Positions 20,679 through 31,699 of a stretch of 64,000 bases of DNA are shown piece by piece. The stretch's first letter is position 1. The number at the start of each line of letters is the position of its first letter. The translations under genes and the position numbers were made by a program. The notes beneath the pieces are model-generated. The model saw nothing but the letters and a program-made list of their open reading frames with translations. It did not search any database and had not been told where the DNA came from. The DNA comes from Straminergon stramineum (Eukaryota > Streptophyta > Bryopsida > Hypnales > Calliergonaceae): the NCBI GenBank assembly GCA_963920665.1, contig OY987265.1, forward strand, positions 20,093,001 to 20,157,000, written 5' to 3'.

Positions 20679-22213
20679 TAGAATGCTTTGGATGGTGGTG
20701 TACATTTGATTCATATGTTGTCATTTCTTGCATTCTGACTTGATATGGTTTTGATGTTGTGTCACCATTCAATCGAGTATTACTTCGATATAGTTCCTTG
20801 CTGTTGGAACTACAATTGTTGCATCTATGGTTGATGCAAGTAGAGTGTGTCAACACCCCCTAGTGATTGCAAGGTAACTATAAAGTAGCCTACTAGGTTG
20901 TACATTGGATTTCTAGTTCTTATATTCTACTCAACTTGTATCAGCAATAAACACATTGTCAGTATGACTCTATGAGAGAAAGAGCTGCAAGAACCAATTT
21001 GCTACTATGAATAACTTTTCATGTATAACCAATTGTCATATTATCATTAGTAATGTCATAATCAAGTGTCATATTATCATTAGTAATGTCATAATCAAGT
21101 GTCATATAATCATTAGCATACAAAAAATCTTCACCAATACCCAACAAAGAATTGGAACTATCCTTAGCAACAAAATCAGTAGCTAATTGTTTGTTGCCAA
21201 ATCTCAACATTTTTAACACAAGAGAATGAAGAAACAAAGAATTTTTAGGAATTTTTTTTCCAATAGATGTAATTTTCTTTCTTACACCTAGAAATTGTTA
21301 ATGACTCAAGAAAAATTCTCCAAAAGTGACACTAAGATAAAAGACTACAAATTTCTATATCTTTCGCATTAGTTCATGTGAATTTACAAATTCTACAATT
21401 CATTGTTTATAAGCTATAACGACAAAGATCATTTGTCATGTAAAGTTATTTCTACTTCTTACATTAGACTTCTTTTACATACACATTGTAGAAGTATCAA
21501 ATAACTACCACCATTACCAAAGTGATAACTAAAGATGCTATCACTTAAATTTGAAAATGGTAGTAAACTTTGTGTTTCATAAAGAAAGACAATGAAGTGA
21601 AGATGACAACTTGGGTAGCAAAACTCCTTATGATAAAATAAACTTATTAAATTCTCATATATACACAATAATAGTCTTTAAATATTCTTAGTTTGTACAA
21701 TAATTAATATTTGAAAAAGCAATTTGATAGTTTTCAAAAGATACTGCTTTTTGAAGTTTTGAGCACATAAATTTTCCTTTAGATTATTTTTGGTCTTAAA
21801 TTCTTTTGTAATTAAGATTCCGTAAAAATATTTTACCATTTACATTATAATTGATTTATTTTGTGTTGTAATGTGCTAGAAGCCAATGTTGATAAAAAAA
21901 ATTCTCAAGATAGATGTCCAAAATTTGGAAAATTGTTATGGAAAAAATGTCTTACAAATATTTTTACTTTAAATATTTTTTGGAACTTTATTTCCTAGGA
22001 AAAAAACAAATATTTGTTTGAAGATTCAAATCTTGACTACTGGACACAATAAATGAGATTTGATCAATTCCTTGTCTAATGCAAAAACTATACTTGTTCT
22101 TCAATAAGTTCTTCAAATCTTGTCCATTAAGTATAAAAAAAAGATTGTAATGACTTTGAACCAAATTTATGTAAACAATTGATTAGACAGGGAATAAATC
22201 TTGTATTATAGTG
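20679..22213. other. AT-rich DNA, with a 33-bp minisatellite at 21034-21117
   Basis: The only structured feature is a tandem repeat of about 2.5 copies, unit TGTCATATTATCATTAG plus TAATGTCATAATCAAG. The remainder holds no frame or bounded element I can support. Confidence 0.6.
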
Positions 22214-22499
22214 ACATTGGAGGAGATTTGAAGGCTCTACATGCTTGCGAGTTCCTAAGTTACAGGAAATGCAAGAATTGCACTACTACTGAAGTCTGAC
22301 GTGGTTGAGACCATGCCACATCAAAAAAATTGATTTTTTTCATCTTCTTATTGCATTTCAGAACTAGTTATTTTCAATTTTTTCAATTTTTTTCTATTTA
22401 TTTCCCTAACAGCAGCCAACCATTCCTAGACAACACAAAGAATTGGCAAGGGAACAGCCTTAAAACGGGCATGTAGAGCCCTCAAATCTCCCCTAATGT
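22214..22499. mobile_element. MITE with about 30-bp inverted ends
   Basis: The left end ACATTGGAGGAGATTTGAAG and the right end read inward, ACATTAGGGGAGATTTGAGG, both continue GCTCTACATGC. The 286-bp unit is non-coding. Direct flanking duplications are not clear. A related end (GCCCTCAAATTTCATCTAATGT) occurs near 38310. Confidence 0.6.
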
Positions 22500-24672
22500 T
22501 GTGAGATTGCACAATGATAAGAAAATGAAATAGTCATAATGTTTTGTTGTTTGATTTAATTACTATGAATGAGAAATATGATAAATATACTTGGTTCCAA
22601 AATTAATCACATAGACCATAAAAGATGAAAAATTAACATGTCCAAGTATATCTCTTTGGTCATAAATATTGCAAGAAAGGCCCAATTTATCTTGAACTAG
22701 ATGAAATTTTGTTCTTTATCCCTAAAATACCTCTAGTTTGATATTGAACTTAGACATAATTTAAATGATATAAATATTTTTCTATTTTTTAATTTAGAAG
22801 ATTTCATCTTCCAATACTAAAAGATTGACAATTGAGTTTTGATTTCTTCAATTTTTTTTTTATAGAAAGTTGTTTTTTGGACAAGTCTAAATACTATATA
22901 GTAGTGAAAATCATACAAACTACAAATATACTCAAAGGATTTAATTTTTGTATTTATATTTTTGATTATGATGAAACACAATATCATATTTTTTCATATC
23001 TCAATAAAAGATAAATTATTGAAAAATTTACAAAACACAAAATAATGTATAGTTTGGATTTGAACATGAAAGTATGAAATTGTAAGATGTAATGAAAAAT
23101 TTAAACTTTAAATACATTCTAATTAATATAAGAAGTAGATTGCACACATTGTCATTGTTGAAAACTTCAAGAAAAAAAATTTGGACTTTGCATGAGAAAG
23201 TTTCAACTAATTTAAGATGGAGTGGTGGACATAGATAAGAAAAAGATAAATTTTTGATGTCAATTCTTGTGGAAATTTGAATGTTGTTTATGTGTTCAAA
23301 TTCCAAAATTTGTTTATTCTTAACTTTTTTGATGTAGTTTTTGTACAATTAAAAAGATATGTGTTGTACCATAGGGCAATGTTGGTAATCATTTAATTTT
23401 AAATTTTTAGATAATAATCCATATTGGTCAAGATGACAAACATAAAAACTAGTAAAAGGCAATCTTTCTTAACTACATATTTACACCAAGAAATCCTAAC
23501 AGTTGAAAGTATACATTAAAAAAAAATGAAGAATTCATCGTAATTAAAGGTAATTATTAGTTGTTCAATAGGTTGCAAATTGATTTAGTAAATTGAAGGT
23601 TAAAAAATGTCTCACTCCATCATGCAATCAATTGTCTAATATTTTCATTAATTATAGTAATTGTTTACCAATTAATGAAAAATTGAAAAATGATTAGACA
23701 ATGGTTTATGAAATGCTCAAAATTTGTACCATTGAATTTCTCCATTTCATTTTTACAAAAAAATTTAGAATATTTTACATTTCATGATTTTTGCAAGGAT
23801 TAGAAAAAAACTAAATGTACACTTCAAGATGGTATATGAGTTTTTACTAAGGTAACAAATAAAAGAGGAAATACTTTGTAAAATGGCCTCCATTTTTGGG
23901 TGGATGAAATTGCCTTTAACTATCTAAATTTTGTCCCATGTGTGAGAAAAATTCAAAATGAAAGTACATGACTAAATTGTCTGAATGTATATATTTGTAC
24001 TTGGACAAATAAAATAGAAATAGTATCATTTCTCTAATAAAGATAGTAATTAATAAAAATTAAAAAATTAAAAATGGATCATTGCACCCAAGGTAACCAA
24101 ACTTCATGGAGCATATAGATACATGAAGTCTACTTAATGTTATAGTGAAAACGTAGAAAAGCATCTTGAAATCTATATATAAACTATTTAAATCCAAATG
24201 TGGTTTCATCCAACAAAAATTGTTCTCAAGTGATCCCACACATGATCTTAAGATTTACCATCCATCATCCTCATGTCAATCATTGTAGAATAAATTATGT
24301 TCAATGAATTCAAACTTGGATTCATTTATTTTAAATACATATCATAAGGTGCCTTCCTACATTTTTGCCATGGAGGTGTGAAAAATAGTACGGAGTATAT
24401 GTTTGTAAGTCCATAATATTGTGCAATCAAACTAGTTTAGTTCTTTAAATTTAAAAGTCTATAACATTGTATACCACTTAAGTTTCCACCCATCGTAAGT
24501 TAAAATTCCCTATGTTTTGCAAGCATCTTATTTTGATAATTTGTATAACATCATAGAAATGTCATTAACAATGGGCTTTTCACCTTGTAAGTCACATCCT
24601 CTTAAGCCTTTCCAAAAGAATGTGCCCTCCACCTTCAAGCTCAAGGTATCTCATTTTCAAGAAGGTGTTTTA
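22500..24672. other. AT-rich intergenic DNA
   Basis: Strongly AT-rich; open frames in the stretch are short and compositionally non-coding. Nothing bounded by inverted ends was found. Confidence 0.5.
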
Positions 24673-25407
24673 GGGTGATTGCAAGAAAGACCGGTCCTAT
24701 TTTGCGTCACATTCAGAGTGACAGAGTTGTTTTCTATTAGAACTTTTGGAGGTAGAGCACAATGAGCTTGAAATTTTTATTGGAGATGACTAACTTGATT
24801 GTTATCATATCCCTTATTTTTTTTAGAAATTTTAAAAAATCATTTTATATTTAAAAATCAATTTTGCTAATTTGTCACTTTGGGATTTAGGGGGTTTTAG
24901 TGTTAGGGAGTATCCAAAATTAATGATCTAAAGCTGAAATTTTCATGGTCTATTCCCATAGTAAGAGTACATGTGCCCACCAAAGGGAATATAAAAATAC
25001 CTTATTTTATGGCCTCCATATTCGTGCAAATAGGGCTCCCTAGCGAGCACACTTCTAAACATTGAAAATGGTTTGACTTCATCTTTTTGGTGAAATCTGA
25101 TCACCATCAGGTCCTCACAAATTGCCAATTTTTAGGTTTTTTTGTTCATGATTTAGTATTTATTATTAATTCATATCTCATTGTATCTATTTTCTGTGAC
25201 AAACTGTCTTTTTTTTCAAAATAGTACTATTTAAGTACTTACTAGTAGTCAAAGTACTCAAAATGGTACTTTCAACCGTTGATTTTTTAGATTAGCGGTT
25301 GAGATTTCTCGATTTCCTAGTACTCGTAGTAGTCACAGTACTGAGCGCAAAAATCATTGTTTTGACGAAACGAGACATAAAACATTTGTTTTTTCTTGCA
25401 ATTGCCC
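24673..25407. mobile_element. GGGTGATTGCAAG-ended element with TTTA duplication
   Basis: The left end is GGGTGATTGCAAGAAAGACC and the right end read inward is GGGCAATTGCAAGAAAAAAC. TTTA lies directly outside both ends (24669-24672 and 25408-25411). The 735-bp interior includes a local repeat of AGTACT...AGTAGTCA..AGTACT (25231-25259, 25317-25342) and no coding frame. It is the second clear example of the 4-bp duplication in this family. Confidence 0.6.
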
Positions 25408-25647
25408 TTTATCCTGTTCATAGATACCTAAGAAAAAAATATACTTCATTACATACCTACAACCCCTTTTTTATGTTCATCTTAGCTTCCACTAAGCCTT
25501 GCAATATGAAATAAATTAAATGTTTGAATCTTATCACAACAATATCTACTACAACTTGTCCAAGTAGTATTTAGTAATACCAAAAAATTTAGACTTCCTC
25601 TACAATGATCAATGTTATGCTATATTAAATCTGTTGTTCTTTGGATT

Positions 25648-25931
25648 AATATGAGGTAGAAACACCCAAGTGCATGAGGTGCCTAAAAGTGCCACTTTGA
25701 ACATCAATATGTACCTTTGTTGAAAAAATGGCTTAGAACATCTACCAAAAAACTTTGATTCCTTATAACTTTTGTATATAATATCCAAATGATGCATTAT
25801 TTAGTGCATTGAAATCTCCTTTCATTTGCCAATTAGAATATAACTTTTATCATAGATCAATCTAATAATAGGAAATTAATAACTATACAAAGTAGAAAAA
25901 ATGACACTTTTAGGTGTTCCTATGTTAAATA
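25648..25931. repeat. Member of the AAGGTAGAAACACC-ended family
   Basis: The left end ATGAGGTAGAAACACCCAAG faces a right end that reads inward TAACATAGGAACACCTAAAA. It is AT-rich and non-coding. Boundaries are approximate. Confidence 0.4.
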
Positions 25932-25971
25932 TGAGAAACCATGAGAAGATAAATTTGACTAGCAAGGTGAC

Positions 25972-26368
25972 TAAGTTAGAAACACCTATCAGCCCCATTT
26001 TTTATTCTCCAACACCTAAAAAATGGGCCAAAATGAACACTTCTTAACTCAAAATCAACACAACTTTTTGGATGCAACCAATGAGAGGCGAGGAATTTTT
26101 TAAAAGCAACCATTGAGTTGAGGCATTTCGTCCTTCAAGGGTGTTCATTCAAGGTGAGTCTATAGTTATATACAGGCTACCCTATGTTCTCAACTTTGAA
26201 AATTTGTAAAATATTACAGAATATTAGAGCATTAGAAAATTACAAAACCATTGTCTTGGGTTGTGTTTCTCTTGAGTTTGCTAATAATCTCATCAAAATA
26301 ACTTTGGTCACTTCACTTTTGAGATAGTAGAACTAGCAAAAGTGTTGTTTTTAGGTGTTTCTACCTTA
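25972..26368. mobile_element. CTAAGGTAGAAACACC-ended element, split at its right end
   Basis: The left end is CTAAGTTAGAAACACCTATC and the right end read inward is CTAAGGTAGAAACACCTAAA. The terminal TTAG of the right end was the target of the PIF-type element that follows: CTACCTTA stands before that element and TTAG after it (27703-27706). A second copy lies at about 1245-1645. Confidence 0.55.
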
Positions 26369-27702
26369 GAGCATCACCACCCATTCTTGCCAAAGGTGGC
26401 TCAGGGAATGGGGTGGCTCGGGCCCTGCTCCTCTTGGTCTTCTCTTGGCTAGGGAGGACCCCCAGTCATTCCTGCCTTCTGTGACGAGCCAAAAATGTCA
26501 ATCATGTAGTTTCAATGACTTGTAGAGTTATGTTGTTTCATTAGTGGGTTGTCAGGGTCATTGGAATTCGGGAAGGAGAAGAAAAACTTTGTCCTGGGAA
26601 GAATTTTATATTTAAAATGTGTACTTACAAGAATAATAAGATTAAATAAAAAAATTATTCTTTATATAAACACTAGATCAATATAAAAAGTAAAAGAGTG
26701 TATCAAGGTAGGCTTGAGTTAAAGTAAAAGATTGTATTTAAGTAGGCTTGGATTAAAGCAAAACAATGTCTCAAGGTAGGCATGGGTTAAAATAAAAGAA
26801 TTTGTTGAGGTTCTTTTACTTTTTACATAATATTTGAATAAAAATAAATTATAAAACACACTTCAATACTATTTGATTTTTACATTGAATTTGACTACCA
26901 AAATATTTTAAATACAAAAAGTGCTTAAGTTATGCTTGAGGTGTCTTTGAGTTCTACTTCAAGCACACTTCAACACTATTTGGTTTTTACATTGAATTTG
27001 ACTACCAAAATATTTTAAATACAAAAAGTGCTTGAGGTATGCTTGAGATGTGCTTGAGGTAGACCTCAAGCACACCTCAAGCACTTTTTGTGTTTTTACA
27101 TTGAAGTTGAATAAAAAAAATAAAAAAATAGTGTTGATGTGTACTTGAGGTAGACCTCAAGCACACCTCAAGCTTTTTTTTGTGTTTTTACATTGAAGAT
27201 GGGCTTGTAACCTTGAGGGCCAGGTTGGATTGACCCCCTTGCTCGTCTCCCTTAGTTAATCCAAGGGTGCATGGAAATAAAAAGACCCCCTATTTTGTGC
27301 TTCACGAATTTATCTTCTAGAACTCTCAAGATAATTTGGGTCCTTCGATTGCAAATATGAATTTGAAATTTGCAAATTTTATCATGTGTTGCAAATAAAA
27401 AATTTCAAGGTTTTCCCTCAAGGTCAAGCAAGGGGGCAATCCACCCCAACCACCTTGAGTTAATGTGTACTTAATTAAAGCGACAAGATCAAGTTATAGT
27501 TAAGTGAGCTGACAAAAATGTATTGACAGAAAAGAAAATAGTCAACAAGTGGTGGGGACGGTGTCCTAGTGTTTGGCGAGGCATTTCTACAGTGACCAGG
27601 CTCCCAATCTCCCTTCGCGAGTCCCTGGTGGACTACTTTTTTCTCATTGGGCCCATCCTAGATTGTTCCGGCCAGCTTTGGTAAGAATGGGTGGCGATGC
27701 TC
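26369..27702. mobile_element. PIF/Harbinger-like non-autonomous element, 34-bp TIRs
   Basis: The left end GAGCATCACCACCCATTCTT (then GCCAAAGGTGGC) and the right end read inward, GAGCATCGCCACCCATTCTT (then ACCAAAGCTGGC), differ at three of 34 positions. TTA stands directly outside both ends (26366-26368, 27703-27705), the PIF/Harbinger-type duplication. The 1334-bp interior carries no transposase. It contains a tandem and palindromic core (26690-27190). It is inserted into the last bases of the neighbouring element, and so is the younger of the two. Confidence 0.75.
26690..27190. repeat. Tandem and palindromic core of the PIF-like element
   Basis: First come three diverged 45-bp units ending in AAGGTAGGCTTGAGTTAAAG-like text (26690-26810). 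Then come two copies of a roughly 115-bp unit (CACTTCAA(T/C)ACTATTTG to CTTCAAGCA). Last is an almost perfect hairpin around GTGCTTGAGGTAGACCTCAAGCAC, which is repeated once more at about 27140-27175. Confidence 0.7.
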
Positions 27703-27721
27703 TTAGGCAGAGCCATCCTTC

Positions 27722-27948
27722 ACTAAGGTATGTGAACCCAATACTAACCACTGACCCAATACCATCCAAATGTAGGACCATCATTGATCTTAGAGTGACA
27801 ATCTTTGACAATAAGACATACCTTAACTTTACTTCTTGTAAAGTTAAAGCATATACTTCCATCATAGATTCTCATTCTAAGATCAACAAGTGTCCTACAT
27901 TTGGGTGGTACTAGGTCAACGGTTCGTATTGCGTTCACCTACCTTAGT
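27722..27948. mobile_element. Long foldback MITE, 227 bp
   Basis: The arms ACTAAGGTATGTGAACCCAA and, inward from the right, ACTAAGGTAGGTGAACGCAA continue to pair through CCAAATGTAGGA and TTGATCTTAGA up to the centre near CTTTACTTCTTGTAAAG. Frames open on both strands are a consequence of the palindrome. No target duplication was resolved. Confidence 0.65.
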
Positions 27949-27949
27949 T

Positions 27950-28380
27950 CAGTACCAGAATAGGCCGGTTAACGGACCTCCATTATGGAGTCTGACCAAT
28001 GAGAGACTGCCACGCGGAATAGTCCACGATGAACAGGCCCCGGAGGAGAGGAGAGCCGTTAGTCCGTTACACGAGCATGGCAACCAACGGCCATTCACGT
28101 TCCTAATCCATTGAGAACGCGTCCGTTGTAATGTCAGAAAAGTCGCCGCTTCGTCCGCATTCCGACGAACGAAGCGTACCGTTCTGAACCTCCGGCAACG
28201 GCACTTGAGGGCGATCATTCATATCGTGGGCCTTTGCTGTGCATTGTTGCTGAACCTCACTCCCACCCAGATCTTATTTCTTTTCTTGTCCGTGATCATC
28301 ATCGCTTGATTTGTCATGCTTTTTACTCTCGTGGACGGCATCCGAATTGTGCGTTGCATTGCGCTTGAAGAAGTTGAGAG
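27950..28380 (+). promoter_or_regulatory. Putative upstream and 5' leader region of the SAUR-like gene
   Basis: Composition shifts sharply to mixed, non-repetitive sequence at the edge of the foldback MITE, and this continues to the gene. A pyrimidine-rich stretch (TTATTTCTTTTCTTGTCC, about 28273-28290) could mark a transcription start region. No convincing TATA box was seen. An ATG at 28316 opens a 65-codon upstream frame if the leader is not spliced. Confidence 0.3.
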
Positions 28381-29170
28381 GTATGTTCATTGGCTGACTC
28401 TGTTGAAGGGTTTGCTTAGAGGATGTCGGCAAATCTGTCTTTTATTAACTCGGAGATGGTACGCAAATCTAAGGGGCTACTTAGTTATTTCACGTCGCCA
28501 GTGTTCATTTTGAAAGTTTGTAGTGTCGGGACATGTTGCAAAGCTCTCTCTCTATATGGTCCTTGACAATGGGAATCTGATCGTGGACCAATGCGGGACA
28601 TTTTAATCTGAGTGATTCGATTGTTTGGTCCTCCATCACCACTGTCTCATTAAGAACCGTTTGGGGTTTTAGTAACAAATTTCATGTAGTTCATCACCTT
28701 AACAACATTAGATTCGTTCTCTCAGCTAGCTTCCATTGGAACGGCAATGTGGTTTCGTTGTATGCGTGGAGCGTAGTTTAGAGGAAACAGGAAACTGAAT
28801 ATTCCCGTTGCCACTAATCTTCGATTGCGTTCCTGATGGACTTGCTCTGCAGTTTCTGTTAAATTTGTCCGTGCTCTGGACTCTGTTTTTCAGCTGGAAG
28901 TACTCATACAGAGATTGAGAACCATTTAAGTCGTTAGAGTTGCTGATTCAGAGACCGGGAAACGAGAATAAGACGTATTTCCGTAAGCTGACCTCAAGGG
29001 ATCGTCCGAAGTGGTCTCCTTACCTTCTGAAGGAGAGAGTGTCATTAAGTATGGATATGTAGGTAGATAATCCGATCTGTGCTTCAACGTGTCTCGGTTG
29101 GTTAGTCCGAAATCGAAATAGTACTCGTCGACTCACAGGAATTGAGAAGCATTCTGAATTGTTCTTGCAG
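28381..29170 (+). other. Candidate 5'-UTR intron of the SAUR-like gene
   Basis: A donor (GAG then GTATGT at 28381) and an acceptor (TTGTTCTTGCAG ending 29170) bracket non-coding sequence, and the first ATG of the gene is 27 bases after the acceptor. Splicing would remove most of the 65-codon upstream frame that begins at 28316. This is inferred from splice consensus only. Confidence 0.35.
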
Positions 29171-29197
29171 AACAGAGTAGACCGACATAACGTCGGA

Positions 29198-29818
29198 ATG
29201 AAAGGTATGGCGATGCGTCGAGTCTTGCGCAGGTTGGACTGCATCCGAACGCCGAAGAGAAATTTCACAGCGCTAGAGTGTGGAAAGGAAGACATTTACG
29301 TCCCTCCCTCCACTCCTCTATTGGCGAAGAGAATGCGAAGAAGTAGCAATGGTGATCGTGCTCCTCCGTCATCTCCACTACTTGCGAAGAGGACGCACCA
29401 GCAAGCAACAAGCAAAAGCGGTTGCGATAGTCCGCTCAACGATTCTAGCAATCGTAATATTATCGGTTGCGTAGCATTTGGCAAGCGGCGGAAGAGCTTG
29501 GTTACTCTTGTAGTGGGCAAGGAGCGCCAGGTCTTCAAGGTGGAGCCGCAGATGTTAGAGCACCGCCTCCTCGAGTGCTTGCTGGCGAGGACAAACAGCG
29601 CACTGTCTTCATCCTCGAGCTCGTCGTCTCAAGATGCGTTGTGGGAGGAGAAGGAAAATGTCGTTGTGCGCAACAGGAGAGGTCACGCTGGTGCCGAGAG
29701 GCTTGTTCGCTTAGATTGCGACGTGATTCTTTTTGAACACATCCTGTGGTTACTGAACAACGACGATCCAGCTATTCGGCAACTTAATATTGAAGAGCTC
29801 ATGGAGTTTTACGAATGA
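29198..29818 (+). CDS. SAUR-like / plant-specific small protein, 206 residues
   Basis: A single intact frame runs from the first ATG to TGA, with balanced codons unlike its surroundings. The N-terminal half is basic and low in complexity and holds an internal repeat, PPSTPLLAKRMRRSSNGDR then PPSSPLLAKRTHQQ. From about residue 95 a compact domain follows: KSLVTLVVGKERQVFKVEPQ, MLEHRLLECLLAR, a serine run, then RLVRLDCDVILFEHILWLLN and an acidic end, NIEELMEFYE. The layout (beta strands, helix with LL, a VxxxxDxxLFEHxLW helix) resembles SAUR-type auxin-responsive proteins and a related plant family ending in LFEH(I/M)LWL..ND. SAURs are usually shorter and lack the long N-terminal extension. No catalytic function is implied. 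The gene is likely real; the family assignment is moderate. Confidence 0.6.
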   Translation: MKGMAMRRVLRRLDCIRTPKRNFTALECGKEDIYVPPSTPLLAKRMRRSSNGDRAPPSSPLLAKRTHQQATSKSGCDSPLNDSSNRNIIGCVAFGKRRKSLVTLVVGKERQVFKVEPQMLEHRLLECLLARTNSALSSSSSSSSQDALWEEKENVVVRNRRGHAGAERLVRLDCDVILFEHILWLLNNDDPAIRQLNIEELMEFYE

Positions 29819-30685
29819 TGAGCTTCTGAGAACGGAGTATTGTCACTCTGAACCTGCGAACAGATTCTGTGAACTACATACTTACAAGAAGTCCTATCGC
29901 GAATCGCTGTGTCAGCACCACCACTCTTCTACGCTGCATTTGGCAACCTGGAAGTGCATGCTCCCGTATCAGAATTTAGCAGAAGCAGTGGTGGTTTCTT
30001 TACACCAATTGACTTAGGCATGAAGGGCATTATCACCTGCACTGCGAAGCTTCAACATCATGGAAGGTGCACTACTTACGCATGTACAAGTGCATATACG
30101 ATTACACCTGGTATTCTTGGACTTTGCGGAATTTGTCCGTGAGAGAAAGCTGATGGGCGAGTCCGCGAACGGCCTTCATTTCCAGTGGATGGAGGAACAC
30201 TCCATGGCCTTCCATGTGAAGGCAGACTCTACTGCCATTACAGCGCTGAGTCTTTTGGCATAGCAAATTCGGCCACTGGAGTGACTAAACTGGAAAGCGC
30301 ATGGGATAGTCATCAGTTACTCTGACAGAAAAGGTTTTGTAGTATTAGTGAGCCAGTAGACAAGAATTCCCTGCCCCAGGTTCAGAGCTTCTGAGTGCAA
30401 CGTGAACGTCTGAGTAAACTTCAGAGATCATGTGTGGAAAAGCAGGGATCTGGCGCTTACCAGCTGCCCAGATTCAATTGTCGAGGCCTTGTTGCTGATT
30501 TGTATTTGCCTACAGTGAGTGATATCTAAAAGATGTCTTCAACACCGGCAGCACACTGAATATATCTTACCGGAATTGTACTTCGTATTGTTCGTGCTTC
30601 AGTCTCGCCTTCCAACTTACCTGAAATCTTCTTACACTTATTGCAAACTGTGTCACAATTCATTCTCTCTGAAGAATTTTTTTTA
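29819..30685. other. Downstream region of the SAUR-like gene, likely 3' UTR and spacer
   Basis: Mixed-composition, non-repetitive DNA without a convincing frame. A 67-codon plus-strand frame at 30060-30263 is open but has no family resemblance. This stretch separates the SAUR-like gene from the convergent minus-strand ORF at 30686. Confidence 0.4.
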
Positions 30686-30952
30686 TTAGTTCATCCTAAA
30701 TTCTGATGACTTCCAAACATCTTCGCAATGTAATCTTGTAGCTTCAGCAAATAGTGTCGCGTTGCATTGGGCTCTGTAGTAGCCTTTCATGCTTCCAAAA
30801 TTTCGGTCGTCCCTGTCTAGCTCTTTCTTATATTCGTTGCATACTGCTATGCCAGCATGCTTGGCAACTGTAGTGTAGTTGCATCCACGATCGGGTCTGA
30901 CAACTGGGGCAAAAGCAATCTCCAATGACAGAATTGAGTCAGTGGGTGCCAT
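30686..30952 (-). CDS. Unidentified Cys-containing ORF, possible last exon
   Basis: The minus-strand frame runs from ATG at 30952 to TAA at 30686, but stays open upstream to about 31027, where the sequence reads VDATLGIVPIQLICSTSGYG then TTKYMAPTDSIL. Codon use is balanced. The product contains four spaced cysteines (RGCNYTTVAKHAGIAVCNEY, YRAQCNATLFAEATRLHCED) and ends WKSSEFRMN. I do not recognise the family. A TTAA-site transposon (31036-31695) sits just upstream, so the frame may be the surviving 3' end of a larger gene or an exon with the transposon in its intron. Confidence 0.4.
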   Translation of the reverse strand: MAPTDSILSLEIAFAPVVRPDRGCNYTTVAKHAGIAVCNEYKKELDRDDRNFGSMKGYYRAQCNATLFAEATRLHCEDVWKSSEFRMN

Positions 30953-31035
30953 ATACTTCGTGGTTCCGTAGCCGCTCGTACTGCATATCAGTTGAATTGG
31001 TACAATTCCAAGGGTTGCATCAACTAGTCACTTTA

Positions 31036-31695
31036 CCCTTAAATGCCAAAGGCCTCTTTTGAGTTTCTTGGAATTTGCTCAAAATTGAGTGGAAAGCCAA
31101 AATTTAGGTAAATTTTATCAAATTTTTTTGGAATAGTAACCTGTCATTTTCAAACTAGACAATATACAGATCACATGGGAAAAAAAAGACAATAATATCA
31201 CTTCTTGATTGAAAGATTGTAATCTTTGATCGTGAGGGTATTAAAATTGTAAAAGTGATTTGAAATCTTCCAATCCTCTTTTCACATGTCAAATCAAAAA
31301 AATTGGTCACTAAAATCATATGAGGTTAAAGAGTATATCATGTATAACTCCAATCAAAATTATTGCTTCTCAAAATTTACTCTATAATTTTCTTAAATGA
31401 ATTTTTTATGTGATTTTTTCTCCAAGATCTAGTGTATTTGAGGCTCATTTTCAATCTAACAATCCTCAATACCTAGAAAATTATAATTTGCAATGGACAC
31501 CTTTGCACAAAATCTTGAATAGAAAAATCATAATCATTCATTTTTATATTCCAATTTTTGATGCGAAAACTAGACTTCAAAAAGAATTTTTCAAAAATAT
31601 AAACTACTAAATATAATAACTTGGTTAGGTTTTATTGAACTTCAAAGTAATGTTGACACCAAAATTTGGTGCCTTAGGGCTTGGGCATTTCAGGG
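31036..31695. mobile_element. TTAA-site element, 660 bp
   Basis: The left end is CCCTTAAATGCCAAAGGCC; the right end read inward is CCCTGAAATGCCCAAGCCC. TTAA follows at 31696-31699 and TTTA precedes (31032-31035), one change from TTAA. It is AT-rich and non-coding. Its left end lies within about ten bases of the open reading frame on the minus strand. Confidence 0.5.
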
Positions 31696-31699
31696 TTAA

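Noticed and set aside
27573..28114. Several overlapping frames on both strands
   Set aside because: They fall in the foldback MITE and PIF-type element end and mirror each other because the DNA is palindromic.
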